From positions 1,302,001 to 1,366,000 of the forward strand of contig CP015604.1 of NCBI GenBank assembly GCA_002284875.1: 64,000 nucleotides of DNA, given 5' to 3'. Both the position numbers and the translations under genes were made by a program. Below the pieces are notes generated by a model that did not search any database, had not been told where the DNA came from, and saw nothing but the letters and a program-made list of their open reading frames with translations. Below, piece by piece: positions 36,546-46,170 of this stretch (within the stretch, counting starts at the first letter, position 1; every line of letters begins with the position of its first letter). Origin of the DNA: Actinobacteria bacterium IMCC26103. GTDB lineage: Bacteria > Actinomycetota > Actinomycetes > Nanopelagicales > Nanopelagicaceae.

Positions 36546-37661
36546 TTAAACTGCCGGCGCTGTGCCTAGGGTGACCTTGTAGGTCTTGCTCGAACCATCG
36601 GGCAAGGTCAAGACCACAGTAATCTCGGTGCCCGGCGCATACGAGCGAATCTTTACGATCGCAGCATCACGGTTATTAATCTTTACTCCATCAATTGAAG
36701 TGATGATTGATCCAACAACTATTCCCGCCTTTTGAGCTCCTTCACCGGGAGTTAACTGGAGAATTTTCGCTTGTGTATCAGCAGTAACATCATCGAATAC
36801 AACGCCCATTACAGGGCGAGTTGATTTACCGGTTGCGATAATTTCATCGATAACGCGTTTGGCTTCATTTATCGGAATCGAAAATCCCAATCCGATACTT
36901 CCGCTAGTGCCACCTGAAGTTAAAGTAGCAATTGCTGAGTTAACGCCAATGATGCGCCCTTGGGTATCAACTAGTGCCCCACCAGAATTACCAGGGTTGA
37001 TCGCCGCATCGGTCTGAATCGCATTTACATATGAAGTTGAATCTAAAGTCCCTGCTGTTACGGGGCGATTAATTGCTGAGATAATTCCTTGAGTGACTGT
37101 ATTTGCCAGCCCTAACGGTGAACCAATTGCTAGTACTTCATCACCAACACTTACTTTAGATGAATCACCTAAGGCAATGGCTGGCAAGTTTCCTTTTTTC
37201 ACTAGTAAAACTGCAACGTCATACAAACGATCGCGCCCAACTATTGTTGCGGGAGTTACTGAACCATCAGCGAATTCAACGGTGATAGTGCCAGAAGTGA
37301 TAGCGCTTTCGATAACGTGGTTATTTGTAATGATGTAGCTAGATGTCGCATTTGTTTTATAGATCGAACCAGATCCTGTTCCGCTGCCAGCGGTTGACTT
37401 GACTGAGATAGAGACAACTGAAGGGGTAACAAGTGCTGAAATAGATTTCGCATTAATCGAATTGCTGCCAATTTCAATAGCAGTCTTATTTGCCGCGCAT
37501 GCCCCAGCTTTGGCCAAAGTCAGCGCTTGCGTGCGGTTATCAGCGCAGACTACGACGCTGCTGACGACAGAATTATTGGCTGCCGTTGCAACCGATCCGG
37601 CAATAACTGCGCCAAACATAAAGGCGGCGGTAGCTTTTACGGGGGTGCGATTAATCTTCAT
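36546..37661 (-). CDS. HtrA/DegP-like trypsin-family serine protease with PDZ domain
   Basis: An extracytoplasmic quality-control protease of 371 residues. An N-terminal membrane anchor or signal (about 9-28) is followed by a short Cys-containing segment (VVCADNRTQ...GACAANK), a trypsin-like domain with H115 (TNNHVIES), D148 (YDVAVL) and S226 (NPGNSGGAL), and a PDZ domain (about 280-365). All three catalytic residues are present. The single PDZ and single anchor match actinobacterial HtrA/PepD-type proteins. A GAGGGA ribosome site lies about ten bases upstream. Confidence 0.92.
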   Translation of the reverse strand: MKINRTPVKATAAFMFGAVIAGSVATAANNSVVSSVVVCADNRTQALTLAKAGACAANKTAIEIGSNSINAKSISALVTPSVVSISVKSTAGSGTGSGSIYKTNATSSYIITNNHVIESAITSGTITVEFADGSVTPATIVGRDRLYDVAVLLVKKGNLPAIALGDSSKVSVGDEVLAIGSPLGLANTVTQGIISAINRPVTAGTLDSTSYVNAIQTDAAINPGNSGGALVDTQGRIIGVNSAIATLTSGGTSGSIGLGFSIPINEAKRVIDEIIATGKSTRPVMGVVFDDVTADTQAKILQLTPGEGAQKAGIVVGSIITSIDGVKINNRDAAIVKIRSYAPGTEITVVLTLPDGSSKTYKVTLGTAPAV

Positions 37662-37717
37662 TCTCAGATCATCCCTCTACTTGCTTAGGTTTTCCTGTGA
37701 CTTGCTTGCAAATTTCT

Positions 37718-38587
37718 TTAGGCTTCTACGATCCAAGCGCCTTCAGTGGCGATTTTAATCTTAGCCAGTGGTGCATTGGCAGGACCAGCTAATACCTTTG
37801 CCCCGCTAAAGGGATCAAAGACTGCGCCGTGGCAACCGCATTGCAGATGCTTTGAGGCAGAGTTAAATTGAACAGTGCAGCCTTCATGGGTGCAGACTGC
37901 AGAATATGCAAAGACGCCAGTTTTGGTGCGGAAGAGAATTGCAGGGGTTCCCGCCTTGGAGACGAAGGTCTGTGTTGCGCCAACTTTAAAGGCAGCGTCT
38001 TTAACAATTTTCTTGACTGTCGAATTTGCGCCGGTTGCGACTGCCGCAGCAGATGACTTTGGAAATAGCTTTCCTACTTCAGCTCCAGCAATTGCGATGG
38101 CAGCCACTGTGGAAACTCGTAAAAATCCTCGTCTATCGAGGGCGATATTACTTTTGCGTCGTGATCCATAGAGAAAGAGAAAGTAGCTAAGCCAAAGAAT
38201 TGTGTAAGCCGAATCGCTAGCCAAGAAATATGGCTTAACGTGCCAACTGCTAGCTAGCCATAAACTAAGTGACATAGCGAAGCCACCTAAAGCTGCCCAA
38301 GTTGGTGCAATCCAAAGCAGCGTGGCCGCACCGATTGCAAATTCACTGAGCATCACAAAGATTCCAATTTGTGTGGAATGTTCCAGCATCTTATTAATTG
38401 CAAAACCAACTGGTGAAGATGTTGCATATGCCGAAAGTTGCGTGCCGATAAAGGTAGGCGAACCAGAAGTCAGAAAACCAGGATCGCTGGCTTTATCCCA
38501 GCCTGCGTAAATCCAAGTTACGCCGAGCCAGATACGTAAAACGCGCAGCGGCCATAATTGGTTCTTCCAAGAGGTTTTTAAGTTCAT
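37718..38587 (-). CDS. DoxX-like membrane domain fused to a Rieske [2Fe-2S] domain
   Basis: A 289-residue fusion. Residues about 10-140 form a four-helix DoxX/MauE-like membrane domain (RIWLGVTWIYAGWDKASDPGF opening). A DRRGFLRVST motif at 151-160, a twin-arginine-like signal, precedes a hydrophobic stretch, and the C-terminal Rieske domain (about 195-289) has C232-x-H234 and C250-x-x-H253 as cluster ligands. It probably carries out membrane-associated redox chemistry outside the cytoplasm. TACTTT six bases before the ATG marks a leaderless promoter. The domain order is unusual. Confidence 0.85.
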   Translation of the reverse strand: MNLKTSWKNQLWPLRVLRIWLGVTWIYAGWDKASDPGFLTSGSPTFIGTQLSAYATSSPVGFAINKMLEHSTQIGIFVMLSEFAIGAATLLWIAPTWAALGGFAMSLSLWLASSWHVKPYFLASDSAYTILWLSYFLFLYGSRRKSNIALDRRGFLRVSTVAAIAIAGAEVGKLFPKSSAAAVATGANSTVKKIVKDAAFKVGATQTFVSKAGTPAILFRTKTGVFAYSAVCTHEGCTVQFNSASKHLQCGCHGAVFDPFSGAKVLAGPANAPLAKIKIATEGAWIVEA

Positions 38588-38593
38588 GCGCAG

Positions 38594-38599
38594 AAAGTA
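38594..38599 (-). promoter_or_regulatory. -10 element, leaderless promoter of the DoxX-Rieske gene
   Basis: Minus-strand TACTTT, six bases (CTGCGC), then ATG 38587. Confidence 0.55.
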
Positions 38600-38667
38600 A
38601 CGGCTTTATATGTGAATGTACTGAGGGCGCACTGGGCGCCAGGTGAAGATTGACCAACTTAAGAGAG

Positions 38668-38740
38668 CTGCCCCACCTGGCCTCGATCCAGGGACATCCG
38701 AATTAACAGTTCGGCGCTCTACCAACTGAGCTATGGGGCA
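38668..38740 (-). tRNA. tRNA-Asn (anticodon GUU)
   Basis: Cloverleaf: acceptor TGCCCCA/TGGGGCA, D-arm GCTC...GAGC, anticodon stem CCGAA/TTCGG around CTGTTAA, T-stem CCTGG/CCAGG, discriminator G. CCA is not encoded. The T-loop reads ATCGAGG, so position 54 is A instead of the near-universal T. Confidence 0.93.
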
Positions 38741-38811
38741 AAGATTTAAATCTTGTCTTGCAGGCGCACACTCTAGCGCACGAGGTGCTTGGGGTTAAAA
38801 TCGATTTGGGT

Positions 38812-40656
38812 CTAAATCGAGCGAAGTGCCAGGTCGTGTAGCCCGCGACGGGTGGTCTCGAGGGCGACCAGGCTAGTGAATGCCGCCGTGTACTCCTGTT
38901 CATTCTCAACCGGGTTAAGTCTTTGTAGCGATGATTTCAAATCTGCAATCGCGCGCGAGATCGCAACTTCGCGCAACCTTGCGACGATGCTTTCAACATA
39001 GTGTCCAGTTACTTCACCATCGGCGCGGATCGGCTCCACATTTAATTCGGTAAATAGAGCGCGCATATTTTCATCAGCGACTTGTTCGATTTCAATCGAA
39101 CTCTGCTCTGGCGCAGCGCTAATAATGGCCGCTAGCTGGCTGTAGGCCGGATGGGTAAATGCGCCACTTTCAATCTGAGCCCAATTCAAAATCAAAGTTG
39201 GCATTTGTAAGCGCGCTTTTAAAACTTCGCGCTCGAGAATCAACCGTGGCTCTTGCGGATTAGGTCGCCATTGCACGTTGGCAGTTGACTCTTCAAGAGG
39301 AGCAGCGCTGGCACTTTGCGGACGTGATTTCAAACCTTGATTGACTGCCGCAGTTACTAATTCAACTTCAACACCCAACCAACCGGCAAGCAAACGAGTG
39401 TATTCCGGGCGCAGTGACTTGTCGCGAATCTGTGCCACCAGCGGCGCAGTTGCGTTAAGCGCGTTAACGCGACCTTCGGCGCTATCTAATTTATGTAGAC
39501 CAAGTTCAGTTTTGATAGCAAATTCAAATAGTGGAACACGTTTTGCAATCAGATCACGCAGCGCTAAATCACCTTTTTGCTGACGCAGATCACAAGGGTC
39601 TAAACCATCTGGTTCAACGGCTACAAATGTTTGTGTGACAAATTTCTGATCTTCGCTAAAGGCGCGCAGCGCAGCTTTCTGTCCAGCAGCATCGCCATCA
39701 AAGGTAAAGATAACTTCGCCGCGAAAAGCATCATCGTCCATTAATAAGCGGCGAATTATTCGGATATGGTCTGCGCCAAATGCAGTGCCACAAGTTGCAA
39801 CTGCGGTTGTGATCCCAGCTAATTGCGCCGCCATTACATCGGTATAGCCTTCCACGATAACAACTTGGCGCTTCTTGGCGATCTCTTTCTTAGCCATATC
39901 AAGTCCATATAAAACTTGGCTCTTCTTATAAACCGGGGTCTCAGATGTATTTAAATACTTCGGCCCTTGATCTTCTTCATCACTTGCCAATTTACGCGCG
40001 CCAAATCCAACTACATCACCTGAAATATCGCGGATCGGCCAAGTTAATCGATTACGGAACTTATCTATCGGACCGCGCTGGCCCATCTTAGAAAGTCCAG
40101 CGGTTTCGAGTTCATCAATTGTGTAGCCTTCTGCGCGCAAGAATTTAGTCAGACCATCCCATTCATCGGGCGCATAACCAACACCAAATCTTTCACAGGC
40201 AGCCTTATCAAAGCCGCGTTTGGTCATTAGCTCACGCGCATGGGCTGCAGTAGGTGAAGTATTTAATTGATCTTGATAAAACTTTGCGGCAAGTGCATTT
40301 GCTGCAATTAGCCGCGTGCGATTGCCAGCAGGTGCTGGCGTGAAATTACCTTCTTCATAACGAAGTTGATATCCCATGCGATCTGCCAGGCGTTCAATCG
40401 TTTCGGTAAAACTCAAATGATCCATCTTCATCACAAAGGAAATAACATCGCCACTTGTCTGGCATCCAAAGCAATGGAAGAAGCCCTTACTTGGGGTTAC
40501 GTGAAAGGAAGGTGATTTCTCATCATGGAAAGGACATAAACCTTTCTTCTGTCCGCCACCTGCTGATTTAAGTTGAACATAATCGGCAACGACTTCATCA
40601 ATGGCGCAGCGTTCGCGGATGTAAGTGACATCCTCTTCCTTGATACGTCCGCTCAT
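38812..40656 (-). CDS. dnaG: DNA primase DnaG
   Basis: Synthesises RNA primers at the fork. The 614 residues carry a zinc-binding domain with C41, H44, C62 and C65, the RNAP-like catalytic core with TOPRIM (VIVEGYTDVMAAQ, about 265; DGDAAGQKAA, about 328), and a C-terminal helicase-interaction region. It is nine bases after dgt in a minus-strand run from glyS. dgt-dnaG adjacency is common in actinobacteria. Confidence 0.96.
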   Translation of the reverse strand: MSGRIKEEDVTYIRERCAIDEVVADYVQLKSAGGGQKKGLCPFHDEKSPSFHVTPSKGFFHCFGCQTSGDVISFVMKMDHLSFTETIERLADRMGYQLRYEEGNFTPAPAGNRTRLIAANALAAKFYQDQLNTSPTAAHARELMTKRGFDKAACERFGVGYAPDEWDGLTKFLRAEGYTIDELETAGLSKMGQRGPIDKFRNRLTWPIRDISGDVVGFGARKLASDEEDQGPKYLNTSETPVYKKSQVLYGLDMAKKEIAKKRQVVIVEGYTDVMAAQLAGITTAVATCGTAFGADHIRIIRRLLMDDDAFRGEVIFTFDGDAAGQKAALRAFSEDQKFVTQTFVAVEPDGLDPCDLRQQKGDLALRDLIAKRVPLFEFAIKTELGLHKLDSAEGRVNALNATAPLVAQIRDKSLRPEYTRLLAGWLGVEVELVTAAVNQGLKSRPQSASAAPLEESTANVQWRPNPQEPRLILEREVLKARLQMPTLILNWAQIESGAFTHPAYSQLAAIISAAPEQSSIEIEQVADENMRALFTELNVEPIRADGEVTGHYVESIVARLREVAISRAIADLKSSLQRLNPVENEQEYTAAFTSLVALETTRRGLHDLALRSI

Positions 40657-40665
40657 GAGGCCATG

Positions 40666-41895
40666 CTATCTGAGCGCGCTAAGACGAGCATGTAAGGCAT
40701 ATGCGCCGGGGTCCGTCAGGCTGGCGATCTGATCTATGACGATGCGCATCCGCTCGGTCTCATTTGTTGAAGCCTGCCAATCTTTAGCGAAGATGGAATC
40801 TAAATTGGTTGCCGCATGTTTGTGCAGCATCTCAACTAACTCTTTGATTACTACTTGTTGTTTGGCATAGCGCTCTTGCGATGCCGCCGCATTTATTAGG
40901 TAATGGCCAGCTATAGATTTTAGAAAATCGACTTCAACCTGTTGTTCGCGTGGAATAACCAGATCTGCGGTGTAACGCATCAGCGGTCCATCACCATGGA
41001 CTTTACGGGTTTCCAGCTCTGCGGCTAATACGAAACGACCGATTAGCTGAGAGGTGGAATCTTTTAAACGCGCGAGCGAGCGATGCGTGCCATCGTAATA
41101 ACGTGGCCAGCAAGAAAGGTTCTGTAAACGCTCTAGCGCAGCAGCTGCTTCTTCCTTAGTTGCAGTCGATCCATATCCTGAAACCATTTCGCTATGCAAA
41201 ATATCAAAATCACGTTCCAAATTTTCTACTTTAATTTGGCCCACAAAGATGGCATCTTCTAAATCATGAACTGAATAAGCACAATCGTCAGACCAATCCA
41301 TAATTTGTGCTTCGATACATTTGCGATCTACTGGGGCGCCTTGGCGTACCCAATTAAATATCGCAACATCATCATCGTAAACGCCAAATTTGCGTGGGTT
41401 TATCGCGCGCGGCCATGGATATTTAGTTGCCGCATCCAGTGATGCTCGCGTGAGATTTAAACCAACGCTCTTGCCATCTTTATCAACTGTCTTTGCTTCA
41501 ATCCGCGTTAATAAACGAAAGCTCTGGGCATTTCCTTCAAAGCCCCCAAAATCTTTGGCAACTTCAGCAAGTGCTTCTTCGCCATTGTGGCCAAATGGTG
41601 GATGGCCTAAATCATGAGATAAGCAAGCAGTTTCAAGTAAATCTGGATCTGCGCCAAGTGATTCACCGAGTTCGCGACCGATCTGCGCGCATTCCAATGA
41701 ATGTGAAAGGCGAGTGCGTTGAAAATCATTCTCCCAAGGAACTGCAACTTGCGTCTTTGCGGCTAAGCGACGCAGTGCTGCAGAGTGGATAACGCGGGCG
41801 CGATCGCGCATAAATTCTGTGCGTCCGGTGCGCTTGGCAGGTTCAAAGAGATAGCGCTCTTGATCTGCTTCACTGTAATTTAACGCCCCGCTCAT
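40666..41895 (-). CDS. dgt: dGTPase-like HD phosphohydrolase
   Basis: A 409-residue HD-domain enzyme of the deoxyguanosinetriphosphate triphosphohydrolase family, which removes triphosphate from dNTPs. Metal-binding motifs are TRLSHSLECAQIGRE (about 62-75), CLSHDLGHPPFGHNGEEAL (HD pair) and DWSDDCAYSVHDLEDA. It lies four bases after the DUF218 gene and nine bases before dnaG, suggesting a link between dNTP pools and replication. Confidence 0.92.
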   Translation of the reverse strand: MSGALNYSEADQERYLFEPAKRTGRTEFMRDRARVIHSAALRRLAAKTQVAVPWENDFQRTRLSHSLECAQIGRELGESLGADPDLLETACLSHDLGHPPFGHNGEEALAEVAKDFGGFEGNAQSFRLLTRIEAKTVDKDGKSVGLNLTRASLDAATKYPWPRAINPRKFGVYDDDVAIFNWVRQGAPVDRKCIEAQIMDWSDDCAYSVHDLEDAIFVGQIKVENLERDFDILHSEMVSGYGSTATKEEAAAALERLQNLSCWPRYYDGTHRSLARLKDSTSQLIGRFVLAAELETRKVHGDGPLMRYTADLVIPREQQVEVDFLKSIAGHYLINAAASQERYAKQQVVIKELVEMLHKHAATNLDSIFAKDWQASTNETERMRIVIDQIASLTDPGAYALHARLSALR

Positions 41896-41899
41896 AGCC

Positions 41900-42523
41900 C
41901 TACCCTAAATGATCGCTGATATGAATGCCGCGCCTACCAAGGCTCACATAAGCTAAATAAGCGCCGGCTTCCCGTATTAGATAGCGTTTTCCGGAAGCTG
42001 CCAAAGCATTTGGGCCGGTCTTTACTGGTGAGCAGGTTGCGACAACTCCTAAATCATTGGCCATAGTCATAGCGCGCCGACAATGGAATGGATCGGTCAC
42101 AATAATTACATCTTGCATATTCTTTAACTTCATAAACCTTACATAATTTTCGGTAGATACCCAGGTATCTCGTCCGACTTCTAGCGCGGAAATATTTTTA
42201 GATTTAATTCCGTGTGTAGAAAGCCAATATTTTCCAGATGCAGCCTCTGTTGTGCGATCTCCAGGTGCGCCGGCACCAACGGTAATAATGTGTCGGGCTA
42301 AGCCAAGATCATAAATTCGTTTAGCCTCAACTAAACGCGCTTGCAGAACTTCACCTGGTCGCCCATTTAATTGGGCAGCACCTAGAACAACGATGACATC
42401 GCCTTTGCGAATTAAGCTGTTATGAGCTGCCTGCCAAGTTACGCCAACTGCATAAAGTGGTACAGCAATGATGACTAATAAGATCGCAGCAATTACGCGG
42501 CGAATAATTTTAAAGATGATCAT
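41900..42523 (-). CDS. DUF218 (YdcF/SanA-like) membrane protein
   Basis: A 207-residue protein with an N-terminal membrane helix (IIRRVIAAILLVIIAVPLYAVG) and a DUF218 domain on the outer side. Motifs are VIVVLGAAQLNGRPGEVLQARL, ITVGAGAPGDRTTEA and IIVTDPFHCRRAM. SanA/YdcF relatives affect envelope permeability or bind nucleotides, but the function is not settled. It overlaps the dusB stop by four bases. Confidence 0.85.
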   Translation of the reverse strand: MIIFKIIRRVIAAILLVIIAVPLYAVGVTWQAAHNSLIRKGDVIVVLGAAQLNGRPGEVLQARLVEAKRIYDLGLARHIITVGAGAPGDRTTEAASGKYWLSTHGIKSKNISALEVGRDTWVSTENYVRFMKLKNMQDVIIVTDPFHCRRAMTMANDLGVVATCSPVKTGPNALAASGKRYLIREAGAYLAYVSLGRRGIHISDHLG

Positions 42524-43656
42524 CCGCCAGAAATCGCATCCTCTAACTCAACTGCTACATCTTCATCAGGATCATTTAGCCAACCATCGGGCAGAGTCGG
42601 TGGGCGGCCATGGCTGACGCGACCACGTGGTTTCTCGGCAACTTCAACTGGGTATGGCTGATCGGTTAATTGATCAAGTAATCCGCGCAGTTCAGCAAGA
42701 GATGAATGCATTCCAAATTGGCGACGAAGTTCGCTATTGACGCGAAAACCCTTTAGATACCAGGCCATATGTTTGCGCAGGTCACGACAACCGCGATCTT
42801 CTGATTCAAAGTAATCCACGATTAGCTCACCATGGCGATACATAACTTCCCGCACCTGATGAAGCGTTGGTAAAACTTTCTTATCCCCGCCATTAAAAGC
42901 TTCGACTAAATCAGCAAATAACCAAGGACGTCCTAAACACCCGCGTCCAACAACAACGCCAGCGCAGCCTGTCTCTTTCATCATCGCTAATCCATCGCTG
43001 CCTGACCAAATATCGCCATTGCCAAGTACAGGTGTGCCAGTCGGTTTTAGATGCTCAACTAAACGAGATATCGCCGACCAATCAGCTTTGCCTTCATACA
43101 TCTGTTCTGCAGTGCGCGCATGCAAAGCAACCCAGGCAACACCACTATCGGATGCAGACTTGGCGGCTTCTAAGTAAGTGTGATGATCGGTATCGATACC
43201 GATACGCATCTTTACAGTCACCGGAATTCCAAATGGTTTCGCCGCTTGCACTGCAGCATCAACAATGGATGCAAAGAGTTTACGCTTATAAGGAAGGGCT
43301 GCTCCCCCGCCTTTGCGAGTTACCTTTGGTACAGGACAACCAAAGTTCATATCAATATGATCGGCTAAATTTTCTTTACCGATCATTGTTACCGCAGCGC
43401 GCATCGTGTGCGGATCAACGCTATACAACTGCACCGAACGCGGCCATTCGCCGGCACCAGGTGCAATCATGCGCAAGGTATCGGGCCGTCTCTCAATTAA
43501 GGCGCGCGCAGTAACCATTTCCGAGACAAATAAGCCAGCGCCTTGTTCGCGACATAGCGCGCGAAAGGCAGAGTTAGTAATTCCCGCCATCGGCGCAAGA
43601 ACCACCGGTGGATCGATTACATGGTCACCACTTGCGAGTGGCAGCGTTAAAGCCAA
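42520..43656 (-). CDS. dusB: tRNA-dihydrouridine synthase DusB
   Basis: An FMN enzyme that reduces specific uridines in tRNA D-loops. The 378-residue TIM barrel has LAPMAGITNSAFRALCREQGAGL, DHIDMNFGCPVPKVTRKGGGAAL with the catalytic Cys, HARTAEQMYEGKADW and VVGRGCLGRPWLF. The likely start is TTG 43656, three bases after the glyS stop, with no clear ribosome site, so coupling to glyS translation is probable. glyS-dus adjacency is common in actinobacteria. Confidence 0.93.
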   Translation of the reverse strand: MALTLPLASGDHVIDPPVVLAPMAGITNSAFRALCREQGAGLFVSEMVTARALIERRPDTLRMIAPGAGEWPRSVQLYSVDPHTMRAAVTMIGKENLADHIDMNFGCPVPKVTRKGGGAALPYKRKLFASIVDAAVQAAKPFGIPVTVKMRIGIDTDHHTYLEAAKSASDSGVAWVALHARTAEQMYEGKADWSAISRLVEHLKPTGTPVLGNGDIWSGSDGLAMMKETGCAGVVVGRGCLGRPWLFADLVEAFNGGDKKVLPTLHQVREVMYRHGELIVDYFESEDRGCRDLRKHMAWYLKGFRVNSELRRQFGMHSSLAELRGLLDQLTDQPYPVEVAEKPRGRVSHGRPPTLPDGWLNDPDEDVAVELEDAISGG

Positions 43657-43659
43657 TTG

Positions 43660-45039
43660 TTAGCAACCGAGAAGTCGTGGAGCAAGCCAAGCTTCGACTT
43701 GATCAAGTGCAATACGCTCTTGCGCCATGGTGTCGCGATCGCGAATTGTCACAGCTTGATCATCCAAAGTTTCAAAGTCAATGGTGATGCAATAAGGAGT
43801 ACCGATCTCATCCTGGCGACGATAACGACGGCCAATTGCACCAGCATCATCAAAGTCGATATTCCAGTTCTTACGCAGCTGCGCAGCTAAATCACGCGCC
43901 TTTGGCGATAGATCAGCGTTGCGAGAAAGTGGCAGCACTGCAACCTTTACCGGTGCCAAGCGATGATCAAGTTTTAGAACTGCGCGCTTTTCCATCTCAC
44001 CCTTGGCATTTGGCGCTTCATCTTCGGTGAAGGCATCCATAAGGAAGGTTAATGTGCAGCGATCTACACCTGCCGCAGGTTCGATAACGAATGGTGTCCA
44101 GCGTTCGTTCTTCTCTTGATCAAAGTAAGAAAGATCTTTACCGGATGCGGCAGAGTGCGCATTCAGATCGAAATCTGTGCGATTAGCAATTCCTTCGAGC
44201 TCGCCCCATTCAGTTCCGGCAAATTCAAATTTATATTCAATATCTGCAGTGCGCTTGGAATAGTGCGATAACTTCTCTTTTGGGTGATCGTAAATACGTA
44301 AGCGATCAGGATTAATTCCTAGATCTTTATACCAAGCAAGTCGCGTATCAATCCAGTATTGGTGCCAATCTTCATCTGTACCAGGCACGACGAAGAACTC
44401 CATCTCCATCTGCTCAAATTCGCGAGTACGGAAGATAAAGTTTCCAGGCGTAATTTCATTACGGAATGATTTACCGATCTGACCAATACCAAATGGTGGC
44501 TTACGACGTGAGGTCGTCATCACCTGTTCGAAGTTAATAAAGATTCCTTGCGCAGTCTCAGGACGTAGATAAGCAAGTCCTGACTCGTCTTCAACTGGTC
44601 CAAGGTAAGTCTTTAACAAACCAGAGAATTGCTTTGGAGTTGTGAACTGTCCTTTATTTCCGCAAGCAGGACAGTTCATATCGGTCAATGATTCCAGCTT
44701 CTTCTTATGCTTTGCTTCATAAGCTTCTTCAAGATGATCTGCGCGATAGCGCTTATTGCACGCGGTACATTCGGTAAGCGGATCGCTAAAGGTTGCCACG
44801 TGGCCAGATGCTTCCCAAACTTCACGAGCCAAAATTACGCAAGAATCTAGGCCGACCACATCTTCGCGACCCATCACCATGGATTTCCACCATTGGCGCT
44901 TTACATTGTTCTTTAACTCAACTCCCAGTGGGCCGTAATCCCATGAGGCGCGCAATCCGCCGTAAATTTCTGATGAGGGATAAACAAATCCACGTCGCTT
45001 GGCGAGGGAAACAATATTTTCTAAACGATCTACGGCCAC
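43660..45039 (-). CDS. glyS: Glycyl-tRNA synthetase (class II, homodimeric)
   Basis: Charges tRNA-Gly. The 459-residue alpha2-type enzyme has motif 1 around [17 protein letters not shown], motif 2 [25 protein letters not shown], motif 3 [17 protein letters not shown], and a C-terminal anticodon-binding domain ([12 protein letters not shown]). A Cys4-type insertion (CTACNK... CPACGNK) is seen. It starts at GTG with GGAGA seven bases upstream and leads the unit to dnaG. Confidence 0.95.
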   Translation of the reverse strand: MAVDRLENIVSLAKRRGFVYPSSEIYGGLRASWDYGPLGVELKNNVKRQWWKSMVMGREDVVGLDSCVILAREVWEASGHVATFSDPLTECTACNKRYRADHLEEAYEAKHKKKLESLTDMNCPACGNKGQFTTPKQFSGLLKTYLGPVEDESGLAYLRPETAQGIFINFEQVMTTSRRKPPFGIGQIGKSFRNEITPGNFIFRTREFEQMEMEFFVVPGTDEDWHQYWIDTRLAWYKDLGINPDRLRIYDHPKEKLSHYSKRTADIEYKFEFAGTEWGELEGIANRTDFDLNAHSAASGKDLSYFDQEKNERWTPFVIEPAAGVDRCTLTFLMDAFTEDEAPNAKGEMEKRAVLKLDHRLAPVKVAVLPLSRNADLSPKARDLAAQLRKNWNIDFDDAGAIGRRYRRQDEIGTPYCITIDFETLDDQAVTIRDRDTMAQERIALDQVEAWLAPRLLGC

Positions 45040-45097
45040 AATAATTCTCCATCCGGCTGGCTGTCGGCGAATAGCAACGGGTGTTGCAAACGTGTGC

Positions 45098-45373
45098 TTA
45101 GTTTAACTCGTAGGCACATGGTTCATCAATTGCACGCGCTAAAAGCGGAATCGCTTCTAACTTTGTGCGCATCGCACTTAAAGCACGGCGATAAGAGCCC
45201 ACATTCTCCCAACGAGTAACGATCGTCCATAAAGTGGGCTCATCGAGGTTCTGGCCATATTCGCCATCGATAAATCCGGCGCAAATAGATAGCGCTTCAT
45301 ATGCTTTTTTTGCGTCATTTGCAAAGGCAGCGCTTTCAGCAAGGGAAACGTTAAAGCGGGCAATTGCGATCAC
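45098..45373 (-). CDS. Antibiotic biosynthesis monooxygenase (ABM)-like protein
   Basis: A 91-residue ferredoxin-like ABM domain (IAIARFNV start, [18 protein letters not shown]). These domains occur as small monooxygenases, haem-degrading enzymes or structural dimers. The substrate here is unknown. I start it at GTG 45373 because a TACTCT hexamer lies seven bases upstream; the longer frame to TTG 45403 would begin outside the transcript. It is divergent from the ZIP transporter. Confidence 0.72.
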   Translation of the reverse strand: MIAIARFNVSLAESAAFANDAKKAYEALSICAGFIDGEYGQNLDEPTLWTIVTRWENVGSYRRALSAMRTKLEAIPLLARAIDEPCAYELN

Positions 45374-45380
45374 AGGCCTA

Positions 45381-45399
45381 AGAGTAATAGCGATATCCT
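45381..45399. promoter_or_regulatory. Back-to-back -10 elements for ABM and ZIP genes
   Basis: Minus-strand TACTCT (45381-45386) stands seven bases before the ABM GTG, and plus-strand TATCCT (45394-45399) six bases before the ZIP ATG. Two leaderless promoters are packed into 32 bases. Confidence 0.52.
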
Positions 45400-45405
45400 T
45401 CAACT

Positions 45406-46140
45406 ATGAACATGGCCATCGCCTTTGCTGCAATAACGGTCTTGGCAACCACCTTCGGCGGATATGTTGCGCTCAAATCTAATGATCGCTTCCATTTAGT
45501 CTTGGGGTTATCTGCTGGTTTATTACTTGGCTTAGTCGGCTTTGATTTGCTCCCTGAAGTATTTGAAATGAATACAGACTCCTTCTTAGGAGTCCCACAA
45601 GTTTCAGTTGCAATTCTGGCTGGATTTTTATCACTTCACATTATTGAAGGCGTATTCGGTAGCCACGAACCAGCCGAATCAGATTATGGCCATGACCACG
45701 AACACCACAATATCGCCGGCACCTTGGGCGCGCTTGCGATGGGTGGCCATGTATTTCTAGATGGCGTTGGTTTAGGTGTTGCCTTTAAAGTCAGTAACTC
45801 ACTTGGTTACGCTGTTTTCTTAGCAGTTATGGTTCACGCCTTTAGCGATGGCTTAAATACTGTCTCACTTATTGTAAAAAGTGGAAACTGGACCAAGAAG
45901 AGCTTTCGCTTACTTGGCGTAGATGCAGTTGCACGCATCGGTGGCGCATCAGTTGGTACTTACCTAGCTTTAAATGATTCACTACTTGCCCTATATCTAG
46001 CGCTATTTTCTGGCTTTGTTATCTACCTTGCAACATCGCATATCTTGCCGGAAGCCCATTCCAAGCATTCATCACGTTGGACATTCTTTGCAACGCTTAT
46101 CGGCGTTTTAATTATGTGGGGCGTAGTAACCAGTATTTAA
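45406..46140 (+). CDS. ZIP-family metal transporter
   Basis: A 244-residue membrane protein with about eight helices, importing zinc or another divalent metal. A histidine-rich loop (YGHDHEHHN, about 92-100) precedes the metal-site helices HVFLDGVGLGVAF and HAFSDGLNTVSLIV, the usual ZIP HxxxDG pattern. It is leaderless by the promoter pattern and stands as a single gene. Confidence 0.9.
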   Translation: MNMAIAFAAITVLATTFGGYVALKSNDRFHLVLGLSAGLLLGLVGFDLLPEVFEMNTDSFLGVPQVSVAILAGFLSLHIIEGVFGSHEPAESDYGHDHEHHNIAGTLGALAMGGHVFLDGVGLGVAFKVSNSLGYAVFLAVMVHAFSDGLNTVSLIVKSGNWTKKSFRLLGVDAVARIGGASVGTYLALNDSLLALYLALFSGFVIYLATSHILPEAHSKHSSRWTFFATLIGVLIMWGVVTSI

Positions 46141-46170
46141 GCTTTTCCGCAATCCCCACTGTTGGAATGG

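Noticed and set aside
45374-45403. TTG 45403 as the start of the ABM protein
   Set aside because: It is upstream of the likely transcription start and would leave only two bases to the ZIP gene's ATG. GTG 45373 fits the domain start.
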